A stretch of 64,000 nucleotides of DNA from an uncultured Clostridia bacterium (GTDB lineage Bacteria > Bacillota > Clostridia > UBA1381). Positions 50,241 through 58,413 of this stretch are shown here, one piece after another (within the stretch, counting starts at the first letter, position 1; every line of letters begins with the position of its first letter). Made by a program: the position numbers and the translations under genes. The stretch spans positions 1 to 64,000 of the forward strand of contig CAKSDE010000011.1 in assembly GCA_934444735.1 (NCBI GenBank), read 5' to 3'. The notes beneath the pieces were generated by a model. It searched no databases. It was given only the letters and a program-made list of their open reading frames with translations, and had not been told where the DNA came from.

Positions 50241-51306
50241 AAGCATTGGCGGGATTGCTTCTTTTCAGAAGAACTTATTTAATAATACAGACAGCAATGA
50301 GATCTTGTTTGAATTTGTGACAACATACCGAAACAGTGCGCTGATACCTTTTTTTAAGGAGAATAATGTAAAAATACACCGTTTACCTCCTCAAAAAACC
50401 GTTTTGTTATATTGCCGGTCGTTATACAAGCTTTTAAAAAAAGAAAAATATGACGCAGTACATATTCATAAAAATTCGTGCGCCAATCCTATGGCTTTTA
50501 TAGTTTGCCATATGGCAGGCGTTAAGCAGATTATCGCACATTCGCATAATACTGCATCGGTTGGCGGAAAGTTTGCGGATATTTTTCACTATTTATTCAG
50601 GCCGCTCGTAAGAAAAATATCAGATGTAAAACTGGCTTGTTCACGGGAGGCGGCCATTTGGCTGTATGGAGAAAAATATGTAAAAAACAGTGACACGGTT
50701 CAGATTATAAAAAACGGCATTGATACGGATTTGTTTTCATATAACGAAAAAATACGAAATGAAGTGAGAGCGGAATTTGGCTGGGATAATAAATTGGTGC
50801 TTGGACACGTAGGAAATTTTATTCCGCAGAAAAATCATTATTTTATGGTTGATATTATATCCGAAGTGATAAAATCGGAAGAAAATGCGGTTATGCTGTT
50901 TTTAGGAAGAGGCGATGCGATAGACGGTGTCCGTGAATATGCAAGAAAAAAGGGCGTTTCGGAGCATATTGAATTTATGGGTTCAAGAACCGATATATCC
51001 CGATTCTATCAGGCAATGGATTTGTTTTTATTCCCCTCTTTTCATGAGGGATTACCCATTGCCGGAGTTGAGGCGCAAACTGCCGATTTGCCGTGCTTGT
51101 TTTCCGACGCTATAACACGAGATATTATGATTACAGACCGCGCCGTTTCCATGCCGCTTGATTCGGGTGCGGCAAAATGGGCGAAAAAGTCAATATCACT
51201 TGCCAAAACATACGGACGAAGGAATGTATCCGATAAAATAACTGCGGCGGGATACGATGCGGCAGATATGGGAAAACGAATGGGGCGGATTTATGAACAG
51301 CAATAA
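50203..51306 (+). CDS. GT4-family glycosyltransferase (EpsF/CapM-like)
   Basis: This 367-residue GT-B glycosyltransferase has KSIGGIASFQKNLFN at the N-terminus, VHIHKNSCANPMAF and IIAHSHNT in the acceptor domain, and FHEGLPIAGVEAQTADLPCL as the donor-binding block. The order is typical of EpsF-like enzymes of exopolysaccharide clusters. It starts inside the previous gene (AAGGAG before ATG at 50203) and overlaps the next by 14 bases, so translation is tightly coupled. The specific linkage is unknown. Confidence 0.9.
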   Translation: MYKKKILHLSLTKSIGGIASFQKNLFNNTDSNEILFEFVTTYRNSALIPFFKENNVKIHRLPPQKTVLLYCRSLYKLLKKEKYDAVHIHKNSCANPMAFIVCHMAGVKQIIAHSHNTASVGGKFADIFHYLFRPLVRKISDVKLACSREAAIWLYGEKYVKNSDTVQIIKNGIDTDLFSYNEKIRNEVRAEFGWDNKLVLGHVGNFIPQKNHYFMVDIISEVIKSEENAVMLFLGRGDAIDGVREYARKKGVSEHIEFMGSRTDISRFYQAMDLFLFPSFHEGLPIAGVEAQTADLPCLFSDAITRDIMITDRAVSMPLDSGAAKWAKKSISLAKTYGRRNVSDKITAAGYDAADMGKRMGRIYEQQ

Positions 51307-52495
51307 TGTAATAAATTTAGTAAATAAAGCCGATTGCAGCGGCTGTGGAGCGTGCGTTTGTGCATGCCCCGAAAAATGCCTTTTAATGAAAGGTGACAGC
51401 GAGGGCTTTTATTATCCGCATATAGATGATAAAAGCTGCATAGACTGCGGAAAATGTTTATCGGTATGCGCCGTAAAATCCAAACCGAAAATAAACAGTT
51501 ACGGCAGACGGGTTTTTATTGTACAGCATAAGAATGATAAGATTCGCCGTGAGAGTACATCGGGGGGAGCGTTTACCGCTATCGCGGAATATATTATTAA
51601 AAACGGCGGGATTGTATTCGGCGCGGGGATGGACGAAAATTTCCGCGTCTGTCATATGCCGGCATATAATCTTGAACAGCTCGCATTATTCAGAAATTCC
51701 AAGTATTCTCAAAGTGATTTGGGAGATACTTTTCTGAAAATAAAGAATTATTTAGCGGAAGGGAAAAAAATTCTTTTTTCGGGTACGCCCTGTCAGGTTG
51801 CGGGGTTAAAAAAGTTTTTGCACGGTGACGATAAAAATCTCGTTACGGTTGATGTGGTATGCCGCGGTATTCCTTCACCGCTTGTTTTTGAGAAATACAT
51901 AGATTATCAAAAGAAAAGATTGGGTGAATTTGATAAAGTTTTATTCAGGGATAAATACTCGGGCTATACTCATACTGCTATGAGCGTGTATAGGGATAAT
52001 GTATGCTTGTACCATAACGGTCTGGAATATGATCCTATGCTTAAGCTGTTTTATCAGGGAATGATTTGCCGCCCTGTTTGCTCAAATTGCCGTTTTAAAG
52101 AAATTGAACGGTGCAGCGATTTTACGCTTTGGGATTGCTTTTCGGCAGCAGAGATAAATAGTGATTTTGACGATAATAAGGGAACTACTTTTGTGATGCT
52201 CCATTCGCAAAATGCCGAAATGATTTTTGAAAAGATACGGGATAATATACGTGCTTGTGAGGCTGAAACGGAAAAAGTATGCAACAATACGGCGGAAATG
52301 CTTAAAAGTATATCACATAACCCCAAAAGACAGGAATTTTTCAAAGATGTTAATTCTATGCAGCCGGAGAAGCTTTTTGATAAATGGGCGCCCGTAACCT
52401 TGACGGTCAGATTAAATAAGCTTTTACGAAACATATTGGCAAAGCTCGGACTGTATTATATTGCTAAAAATTTAGCCTTAAAATTAAAAAAATAA
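51293..52495 (+). CDS. FrhB-like iron-sulfur flavoprotein family protein 1
   Basis: The 400-residue protein has two 4Fe-4S motifs (CSGCGACVCACPEKC and CIDCGKCLSVC, about residues 14-57). It continues with the FrhB N- and C-terminal domains (STSGGAFTAIAEYI, FSGTPCQVAGLKKFL, VDVVCRGIPSP). The family is named after the F420-reducing hydrogenase beta subunit, but members in polysaccharide clusters are not hydrogenases. They may be reductases acting on sugars or pyruvate-like groups. Clostridia usually lack F420, so the cofactor is probably flavin. It occurs here beside pyruvyl transferase genes; its partner is at 49032. I chose ATG at 51293. Confidence 0.85.
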   Translation: MNSNNVINLVNKADCSGCGACVCACPEKCLLMKGDSEGFYYPHIDDKSCIDCGKCLSVCAVKSKPKINSYGRRVFIVQHKNDKIRRESTSGGAFTAIAEYIIKNGGIVFGAGMDENFRVCHMPAYNLEQLALFRNSKYSQSDLGDTFLKIKNYLAEGKKILFSGTPCQVAGLKKFLHGDDKNLVTVDVVCRGIPSPLVFEKYIDYQKKRLGEFDKVLFRDKYSGYTHTAMSVYRDNVCLYHNGLEYDPMLKLFYQGMICRPVCSNCRFKEIERCSDFTLWDCFSAAEINSDFDDNKGTTFVMLHSQNAEMIFEKIRDNIRACEAETEKVCNNTAEMLKSISHNPKRQEFFKDVNSMQPEKLFDKWAPVTLTVRLNKLLRNILAKLGLYYIAKNLALKLKK

Positions 52496-52514
52496 AAAGA
52501 AAGGAATGCAGGAT

Positions 52515-53888
52515 ATGGATAAATATATAATTAAACCTAAAAAAGTGCAGCATACATATATGTTATGGATATCTGCATTTCTTCTTATTTTCAATGTCTA
52601 TCATACAAAGCTTATGAGTATATTTATGTTTACCGCTTCGTCCGCCTCTACATTTGCGATTCAGGGCTTTGCGGTGGCATTATTGCTGGCATACTTTATG
52701 ACAGACAAAAAGCTTAAGCTGCACAGAATAGAAATACAGCCAACAGAATGGCTGCTTATACTGACGCTTTTGGTGATGCTGGTGACAACGGAAAACATCG
52801 GTGAAAATCTTACATATATTATCAGATATGCGGTTCTTGTTTTTATCGTTATACTGATGAAGTATGATGAAGAATTTTTTCATATTATTTTTTATTGTAT
52901 ACTGGCAGCCGGACTTATACACGTTATAGCGACTTTATGGTTTTATTTTGACACTGATTTTTATATGGCTAATATATATCCGAATTTCAATTCAAGTCAA
53001 AGGGCGCATTTATATGAGCAGGTGCAAAAGAATCATCATGCGGTCGGCTTGTCGAATCATTACAGTCAGAACGGAATTTATATGGCGATTTCGTTATGTG
53101 CTTCATTCGCGCTGCTTTTTGCAAAATCCCGTAAGAATATACTGTGGAAAGTTTTGCTGCTCTTGGTTGTTCTTTTTGCTCTTATATTAACAGGCAAAAG
53201 GGGAGTTCTTATTTTCTCGGTCTTTGCAATGCTTATATCATATATTATATGTAAAAAGGGCGCTTTTGCGAATAAACTGATAACGGTATTATTTATACTC
53301 AGCAGTATGTCACTTGTCATATATGCTCTTTCGTTTTATATAGAGGGTATTGCATCTGCTTTTGCGAGAATAACGGCAATGTTTTCGGAAAACGAAACTT
53401 TAGATGTTTCCAACGGACGGTTTAAGCTTTATGCGATAGCATGGAATTTCTTCAAAGAGTCTCCGATAACGGGAATCGGCTGGCGTGAATTCAGCAAGGA
53501 AGTAGTAAATTTTTATAATCAGGATTCTGTGCTGCGAGATGCGCATAATGTTTTTCTTCAGCTATTATGCGAAACGGGAATTATAGGATTTTCGATTTTC
53601 ATATCGCTGTTTATATCCGCAATAATACAGACGGTGCAGCTTGCGGCAAAAAGCACAAAAGATATGCTTAAGCTTTCGGATAAGACAAAAATTGTACTGA
53701 TATTCTCGCTGTGTTATCAAGTGTTTTTCTTAGCATACTGTATTACGGGAAATCCGCTTTACGACTTGGAAACAGTATATGTTTATATTATCTCTGTCGG
53801 GTTTTCCTCGGGGATATATTTCAGCCATAGAGAAGAAATTGAGAAAATCAATCGGCAGATTACCAACAAGTCAAAATATATCAAGTGA
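52515..53888 (+). CDS. O-antigen polymerase/ligase-like protein (Wzy)
   Basis: This 457-residue integral membrane protein has about 11-12 helices and a Wzy_C-type block with a large external loop near the middle (about 150-180, NHHAVGLSNHYSQN). GIGWREFSKEVVNFYNQD and DAHNVFLQLLCETGI are the hallmark region of O-antigen polymerases and ligases. It should join repeat units outside the membrane. I chose ATG at 52515 over 52506, as AAAGGA lies about 9 bases before it. In this cluster it is the only candidate polymerase. Confidence 0.87.
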   Translation: MDKYIIKPKKVQHTYMLWISAFLLIFNVYHTKLMSIFMFTASSASTFAIQGFAVALLLAYFMTDKKLKLHRIEIQPTEWLLILTLLVMLVTTENIGENLTYIIRYAVLVFIVILMKYDEEFFHIIFYCILAAGLIHVIATLWFYFDTDFYMANIYPNFNSSQRAHLYEQVQKNHHAVGLSNHYSQNGIYMAISLCASFALLFAKSRKNILWKVLLLLVVLFALILTGKRGVLIFSVFAMLISYIICKKGAFANKLITVLFILSSMSLVIYALSFYIEGIASAFARITAMFSENETLDVSNGRFKLYAIAWNFFKESPITGIGWREFSKEVVNFYNQDSVLRDAHNVFLQLLCETGIIGFSIFISLFISAIIQTVQLAAKSTKDMLKLSDKTKIVLIFSLCYQVFFLAYCITGNPLYDLETVYVYIISVGFSSGIYFSHREEIEKINRQITNKSKYIK

Positions 53889-53908
53889 GTTGGGAGTGAT
53901 AAACAGAT

Positions 53909-54886
53909 ATGGTTTCGGTTGTCATTGCAGCGTATAATGCTGAAAAATACATTGCAAAATGCTTGGAAAGCTTGAAAAAACAAACATATACCGATTTTGA
54001 AGTTGTCGTAGTCGTTGACGGCGCAACGGATAAAACGTTAGATATTTGCGAGGAATTTTCAAAGCAGGATAAGCGCTTTATTACGGTTTACAGAAAAAAC
54101 GGCGGTCTTGCGGCGGCAAGAAATACCGGTCTTGAAAGGTGCAGTGCGGAATATGTAGCCTTTGTTGATTCGGACGATTATGTCAGCCCGGATTATTTGG
54201 AAGTTTTAGTAAATGCAATTGAGGCGAACGGCTGTGATATAGCGGCTTGCGGATATATTCTTGAAGATGAAAACGGGAATGAAAAGTACCGTACAAAACG
54301 TGAGGAAGAAATCATGGATAATGAGATGTTTTTAAATAATATGCTGATACCGATTAACCGTTCGTACGGTGCTTTTGTTTGGAATAAATTATATAAAAAT
54401 GAGATTATAAAGAAATATAATATACGTTTTGCGGACTGGAAAAGGTATCTGTTTGAGGACCATTATTTTAACTATGAATATATGAAATATGCTGCGTGCG
54501 GGTGCTATACTTCTTCTTGCACCTATCACTATATAATAAGAGAAAACACAGGCATAATACGGGGAATTACCGAAAACGGCAAGGCGGCGGAAAAGTGGTT
54601 TCATTATGCTGATGTGTTTGATTTGATTATCGGTGATTCTTATAAAGGCTTTGATGAATTTAAAAAGCAAATCAAAATGATGAAGGTGTGGCATAGTTCC
54701 ACTGCAGTTCGGGTTCTGGCGTATTATGGGGAAAGCGGCGCGCCTGAATACAGAAATATGCGAAAGTATATAAGAGAAAATATGATTGAATATTTGAAAA
54801 CTCCGTATATCGGTGCAAAAAAGAAAATAGGTATGCTGCTTACTTATTTTACACCAAAGCTTGCATTCGGATTATGGTCGTTATAA
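53909..54886 (+). CDS. GT2-family glycosyltransferase
   Basis: The 325-residue GT-A glycosyltransferase has SVVIAAYNAEKYIAKCLESL at the start and FVDSDDYVSPDYL (the DXD-type motif) at about residue 89. The C-terminal 100 residues are specific to EPS-type enzymes, with no membrane helix. It transfers a sugar with inversion onto the lipid-linked unit. It starts 20 bases after the polymerase stop. The next gene is a similar enzyme, probably from an old duplication. Confidence 0.9.
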   Translation: MVSVVIAAYNAEKYIAKCLESLKKQTYTDFEVVVVVDGATDKTLDICEEFSKQDKRFITVYRKNGGLAAARNTGLERCSAEYVAFVDSDDYVSPDYLEVLVNAIEANGCDIAACGYILEDENGNEKYRTKREEEIMDNEMFLNNMLIPINRSYGAFVWNKLYKNEIIKKYNIRFADWKRYLFEDHYFNYEYMKYAACGCYTSSCTYHYIIRENTGIIRGITENGKAAEKWFHYADVFDLIIGDSYKGFDEFKKQIKMMKVWHSSTAVRVLAYYGESGAPEYRNMRKYIRENMIEYLKTPYIGAKKKIGMLLTYFTPKLAFGLWSL

Positions 54887-54906
54887 TAAATAACCGGGAG
54901 GAAAAG

Positions 54907-55860
54907 ATGAAGGTTTCTGTTATCATTCCGATTTATAATGCACAAAAATATCTTGCAAGATGTTTGGACAGTGTCATTAACCAAACCGAATCCGATTTGG
55001 AAATTATTCTGGTCGATGACGGTTCTACAGACGGCAGCGGCAGGATATGTGATGCTTATGCCGAAAAAGACGGACGCTTTTGTGTTCTGCATAAAGAAAA
55101 CGGCGGTGTTTCCTCTGCCAGAAATTCGGGAATAGATATGATGTCGGGAGATTATTGCTGTTTTGTTGATTCCGATGACTATATTTCCGAAAATTACATT
55201 TCTGTTTTGCTGAATAACTTAAAATTATATCGCTGCGATATTTCTGTCTGCGGACTTTCAAGAACAGGTGCAGATGAGGGTTCAAACAGGGTGAGCGTAC
55301 TGAGGCGGCATGAGGCGCAATTAAGTTTATTTAATGAGAAAGACGGAATAAAAGGATATATAGGCGGAAAATTATTTAAAGCCGATATTATAAAAAAGAA
55401 CAATATTAAATTTGACGAAGATCAAGCCTTGGCTGAAGATCTGTTGTTTTTATTTGACTATATTATGTATTGCCAAAGCGAAAATACCGTCTGCGTATCG
55501 GGCAGTAGGCTATACTTTTATGAAAATGGCAGCACGGGAGCTTTAAAAGAGCGCGGACAGGCAGATGTTTTCCGGGAAAAATGGTGCGACGCTATAAAAG
55601 CCTGTGAAAAAATACTGAAAAAAATTCCCGATGAAGAAAAGAGTTTGCAGCGGGCGGTAAAGCTTGAAAAAACAATGCAATGTGTGACTATGATTCGCAT
55701 TATGGCTAAGTACGGGGAAAAAAGCAAATCTTATAAAAAATTTGTGCTGAAAAATTTAATTCCGTACTTATTCAGTAAAAATTTCGGCACAAGAAAAAAG
55801 CTTGGCGCGGTTGCGGTATTGGTGTGCCCCAAAAAAAATCGAAAGGAGAAGAACAAATGA
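54907..55860 (+). CDS. GT2-family glycosyltransferase
   Basis: The 317-residue protein is a GT-A glycosyltransferase with VSVIIPIYNAQKYLARCLDS, LVDDGSTDGSG and FVDSDDYISENYIS. It is the second of a GT2 pair and has about the same length and order as the previous gene. I chose ATG at 54907 with GGGAGG 6 bases upstream. Its stop overlaps the next start (ATGA). The linkage is unknown. Confidence 0.9.
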   Translation: MKVSVIIPIYNAQKYLARCLDSVINQTESDLEIILVDDGSTDGSGRICDAYAEKDGRFCVLHKENGGVSSARNSGIDMMSGDYCCFVDSDDYISENYISVLLNNLKLYRCDISVCGLSRTGADEGSNRVSVLRRHEAQLSLFNEKDGIKGYIGGKLFKADIIKKNNIKFDEDQALAEDLLFLFDYIMYCQSENTVCVSGSRLYFYENGSTGALKERGQADVFREKWCDAIKACEKILKKIPDEEKSLQRAVKLEKTMQCVTMIRIMAKYGEKSKSYKKFVLKNLIPYLFSKNFGTRKKLGAVAVLVCPKKNRKEKNK

Positions 55861-56939
55861 ATAAGCGAGCGGCAATTATTACATTTCACAGAGCTTTGAA
55901 TTACGGAGCGATTCTGCAAGCGTTTGCTCTTGAAAATATCCTTACGGAAATCGGAGTGCATACCGAAATAATAGATTACAGGTGTCCGCATATTGAGTGC
56001 ATATACCGTCCTTTTGATGTAAGACACTGCAAAAATTTATCTTCGGGGGTAAAAAAATGCGCCAAAAGCTTTGATCTGATAAAAAAAAGGCATAGCTTTA
56101 ATGAATTTACAAAAAAACATTTAAGTGTAACCCAAAAATGCAGAACAAAGAAAGATTTGCAAAAAACGGCATTAGACTTTGAAACAGTTATAACGGGCAG
56201 TGACCAGGTATTGAATCCGAATGCGGTCGGCGGAGATTTTAGTTATTTTCTCGATTTTGTCGGCTCTGACGTTAAAAAGATTGCATATGCCGCAAGTATA
56301 GGGTATAATTCATTCCCTAGAGAATACGAATCGAAATGTATTGAATACTTAAAAAGCTTTGAAAGTATTTCGATTCGTGAAAAAAGTGTATGCAAAACAG
56401 TGGCAGATTTGACAGATAAGGCAGTTGAGAATGTATTGGACCCAACTCTGCTTTTGAGTGCTTCGGAGTGGCTGGGTATAGCAAGAAAACCGCGTAATCT
56501 GCCGGATAAATATATACTTGTGTATATGATGGAGGGCTGCAAATATACAATAGAAAAAGCGCGTGCTTTGGCAAACGGCAAAGACTGTAAGCTTGTTTTA
56601 ATCAATCCCACATTGCGGCAAATGCAAACCTGCAAGGATTTTATTATGTATAAAACAGCATCGCCGGAGGAATTTGTCGGGATGTTTGCCGAGGCTGAGG
56701 CGGTAGTAACCAATTCATTCCATGGTGTTGCCTTTTCGCTGATTTTTAAAAAGGAGTTTTACGCGGAGGCATCAAATGCGGAAAAATCGGCAAGAATAAT
56801 TGACCTGCTTGCGCTTTTTGATTTATCGCCCAGGCTCCTTCCGAACGAAAAAATCGGGAAAATAGATTGGGAAAATGTAAATTCGCGGCTCGAAAAAGAG
56901 CAAAAGAAGGCGATTTCGTGGCTTAAAAGGTCTTTGTAG
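55857..56939 (+). CDS. Polysaccharide pyruvyl transferase family protein 2
   Basis: This 360-residue family member has RALNYGAILQAFALENIL, FETVITGSDQVLNPNA and VTNSFHGVAFSLIF in the expected order. It probably transfers pyruvate to a sugar of the repeat unit. ATG at 55857 overlaps the previous stop, with AAAGGAG 9 bases upstream. A MITE-like element follows after 7 bases, and then the second FrhB-like gene. The pair (this gene with 57190) mirrors 49032 with 51293. Confidence 0.88.
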   Translation: MNKRAAIITFHRALNYGAILQAFALENILTEIGVHTEIIDYRCPHIECIYRPFDVRHCKNLSSGVKKCAKSFDLIKKRHSFNEFTKKHLSVTQKCRTKKDLQKTALDFETVITGSDQVLNPNAVGGDFSYFLDFVGSDVKKIAYAASIGYNSFPREYESKCIEYLKSFESISIREKSVCKTVADLTDKAVENVLDPTLLLSASEWLGIARKPRNLPDKYILVYMMEGCKYTIEKARALANGKDCKLVLINPTLRQMQTCKDFIMYKTASPEEFVGMFAEAEAVVTNSFHGVAFSLIFKKEFYAEASNAEKSARIIDLLALFDLSPRLLPNEKIGKIDWENVNSRLEKEQKKAISWLKRSL

Positions 56940-56946
56940 ATAAATC

Positions 56947-57158
56947 AGGTAAAAAGTAAAATGTAAATTTTACTTTTTACCTACCATTCTTATGGGGGAC
57001 GGGGGTGCCAACCCCTGATTTATAATCAAAAATGACGACATGTGCGTCATTTTTGACTGAAATAAAAAGTTTCAACCTGCCGTAAAATTAAAATTGGAGG
57101 GAACTTTTTATTTCTACCTAAGAATTTTAATTGGAAAACGTTAGTTTTACAATTACCT
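56947..57158 (+). repeat. MITE-like 212-bp element, copy C
   Basis: Same orientation and length as copy A. Its first 36 bases form a perfect hairpin (AGGTAAAAAGTAAAAT-GTAA- and its complement). The middle and 3' parts agree with copies A and B in the ATGACG/CGTCAT and AAAAAGTT/AACTTTTT stems. AAATCAGGT occurs at both ends (56942-56950 and 57160-57168). It sits 31 bases before a GTG start. Confidence 0.9.
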
Positions 57159-57189
57159 GAAATCAGGTAAACTGAAAGGAGGACAAACG

Positions 57190-58413
57190 GTGACAACGGT
57201 TTTTGATAAAAAAGAAAATTGCAGCGGCTGCGGCGTATGCAAGACTGTATGCAGTGAAAATGCTGTTACAATGCAGCAGGATAATTGCGGATTTTATTAT
57301 CCCCAAATTGATATGGAGCGATGCGTTTCATGCGGAAAATGCCGGAGTAAGTGTCATTTTAGCAATAAATCCGATGTGCACGATTTGTCCGAAGAGGTTT
57401 TTGCAGTACAAAGTAAAGACGCAGAAATTTTAAAAAAGAGTCAGTCCGGCGGATTGTTTGCAGAGCTTGCAAAAAGTATATTAAATTCGGGCGGTACGGT
57501 GTATGGCGCGGCATTTAATGACTTGTTTGAGGTTTGTCACATACGGATAGATTCTCTGAATCAATTATGTAAATTGCAGGGGAGTAAATATGTTCAGAGC
57601 AAAACGGAAGATATTTTTGCGCTGGTAAAGACCGATTTGGATAACGGTCTGCAGGTTTTATTTTCGGGCACACCCTGTCAGGTTGCGGCGCTATATTCAT
57701 ATTTAGGTCAAAAAAATGAATTGCTGTATACGGTCGATATTGTTTGTCACGGTGTTATGGCGCCACAGATGTGGAAAAACTACTTGGGCTACATAAATAA
57801 AAAATACGGAGAAATTACTCATGCCGATTTTCGCGATAAAGCTTTTGGCTGGCAGACGCATAATGAAACATTTACTGTCGGTGAACAAAAAATCAAGAAA
57901 AATATTTACCGCAAAATATTTTATAAAAATATATTATTAAGACCTTGCTGTTACGGTATAAAAAACGGTAGATATATAACCGCCTGCAAATATGCGGGAA
58001 TGTCCCGTATTTCAGATATTACAATAGGTGATTTTTGGGAAATTGAAAATGCGGCAGGCTTTTTTGAAAACGTAAACCTCGGAATATCGCTTTGCATTAT
58101 AAATACCCAACAGGGGAGCCGCTTGTTTGAAAAGGTTAAGCCTAATTTAATGTGGGAGCGGCGGGATATAAGCGAAACATTAGCCAAACAACCGCATTTG
58201 TCGTGCAAAGAGGACGGAGTGCCGATTAAAGCTGTTGAGGCTGCAAGGCAAATGTATGCCGAAAAGGGGTTTTTATATATTGCGTCTAAATACGGTGAAA
58301 ACGGTATTTGCGGAATTTATCCCAAAGGGGTAAGATTTATCAGACACATCAGGAATAAAGTTTTAAAGAAAATGGGATTTACAACAGAACGGAGAAAATA
58401 TGATGATAACTAA
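57190..58413 (+). CDS. FrhB-like iron-sulfur flavoprotein family protein 2
   Basis: The 407-residue protein has 4Fe-4S motifs CSGCGVCKTVC and CVSCGKCRSKC (about residues 12-55). The FrhB-type domain follows (SQSGGLFAELAKSI, FSGTPCQVAALYSYL, VDIVCHGVMAPQMW). It is a paralogue of the protein at 51293 and again follows a pyruvyl transferase gene. The start is GTG with AAAGGAGG 9 bases upstream. It overlaps the next gene by 14 bases. The function is presumably redox chemistry in repeat-unit synthesis, not F420 reduction. Confidence 0.85.
   Translation: MTTVFDKKENCSGCGVCKTVCSENAVTMQQDNCGFYYPQIDMERCVSCGKCRSKCHFSNKSDVHDLSEEVFAVQSKDAEILKKSQSGGLFAELAKSILNSGGTVYGAAFNDLFEVCHIRIDSLNQLCKLQGSKYVQSKTEDIFALVKTDLDNGLQVLFSGTPCQVAALYSYLGQKNELLYTVDIVCHGVMAPQMWKNYLGYINKKYGEITHADFRDKAFGWQTHNETFTVGEQKIKKNIYRKIFYKNILLRPCCYGIKNGRYITACKYAGMSRISDITIGDFWEIENAAGFFENVNLGISLCIINTQQGSRLFEKVKPNLMWERRDISETLAKQPHLSCKEDGVPIKAVEAARQMYAEKGFLYIASKYGENGICGIYPKGVRFIRHIRNKVLKKMGFTTERRKYDDN

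Noticed and set aside
51293..58413. Reading the two FrhB-like proteins as F420-reducing hydrogenase subunits
   Set aside because: No other hydrogenase or F420 genes are present and both genes sit inside a polysaccharide cluster, where this family is common without hydrogenase function.
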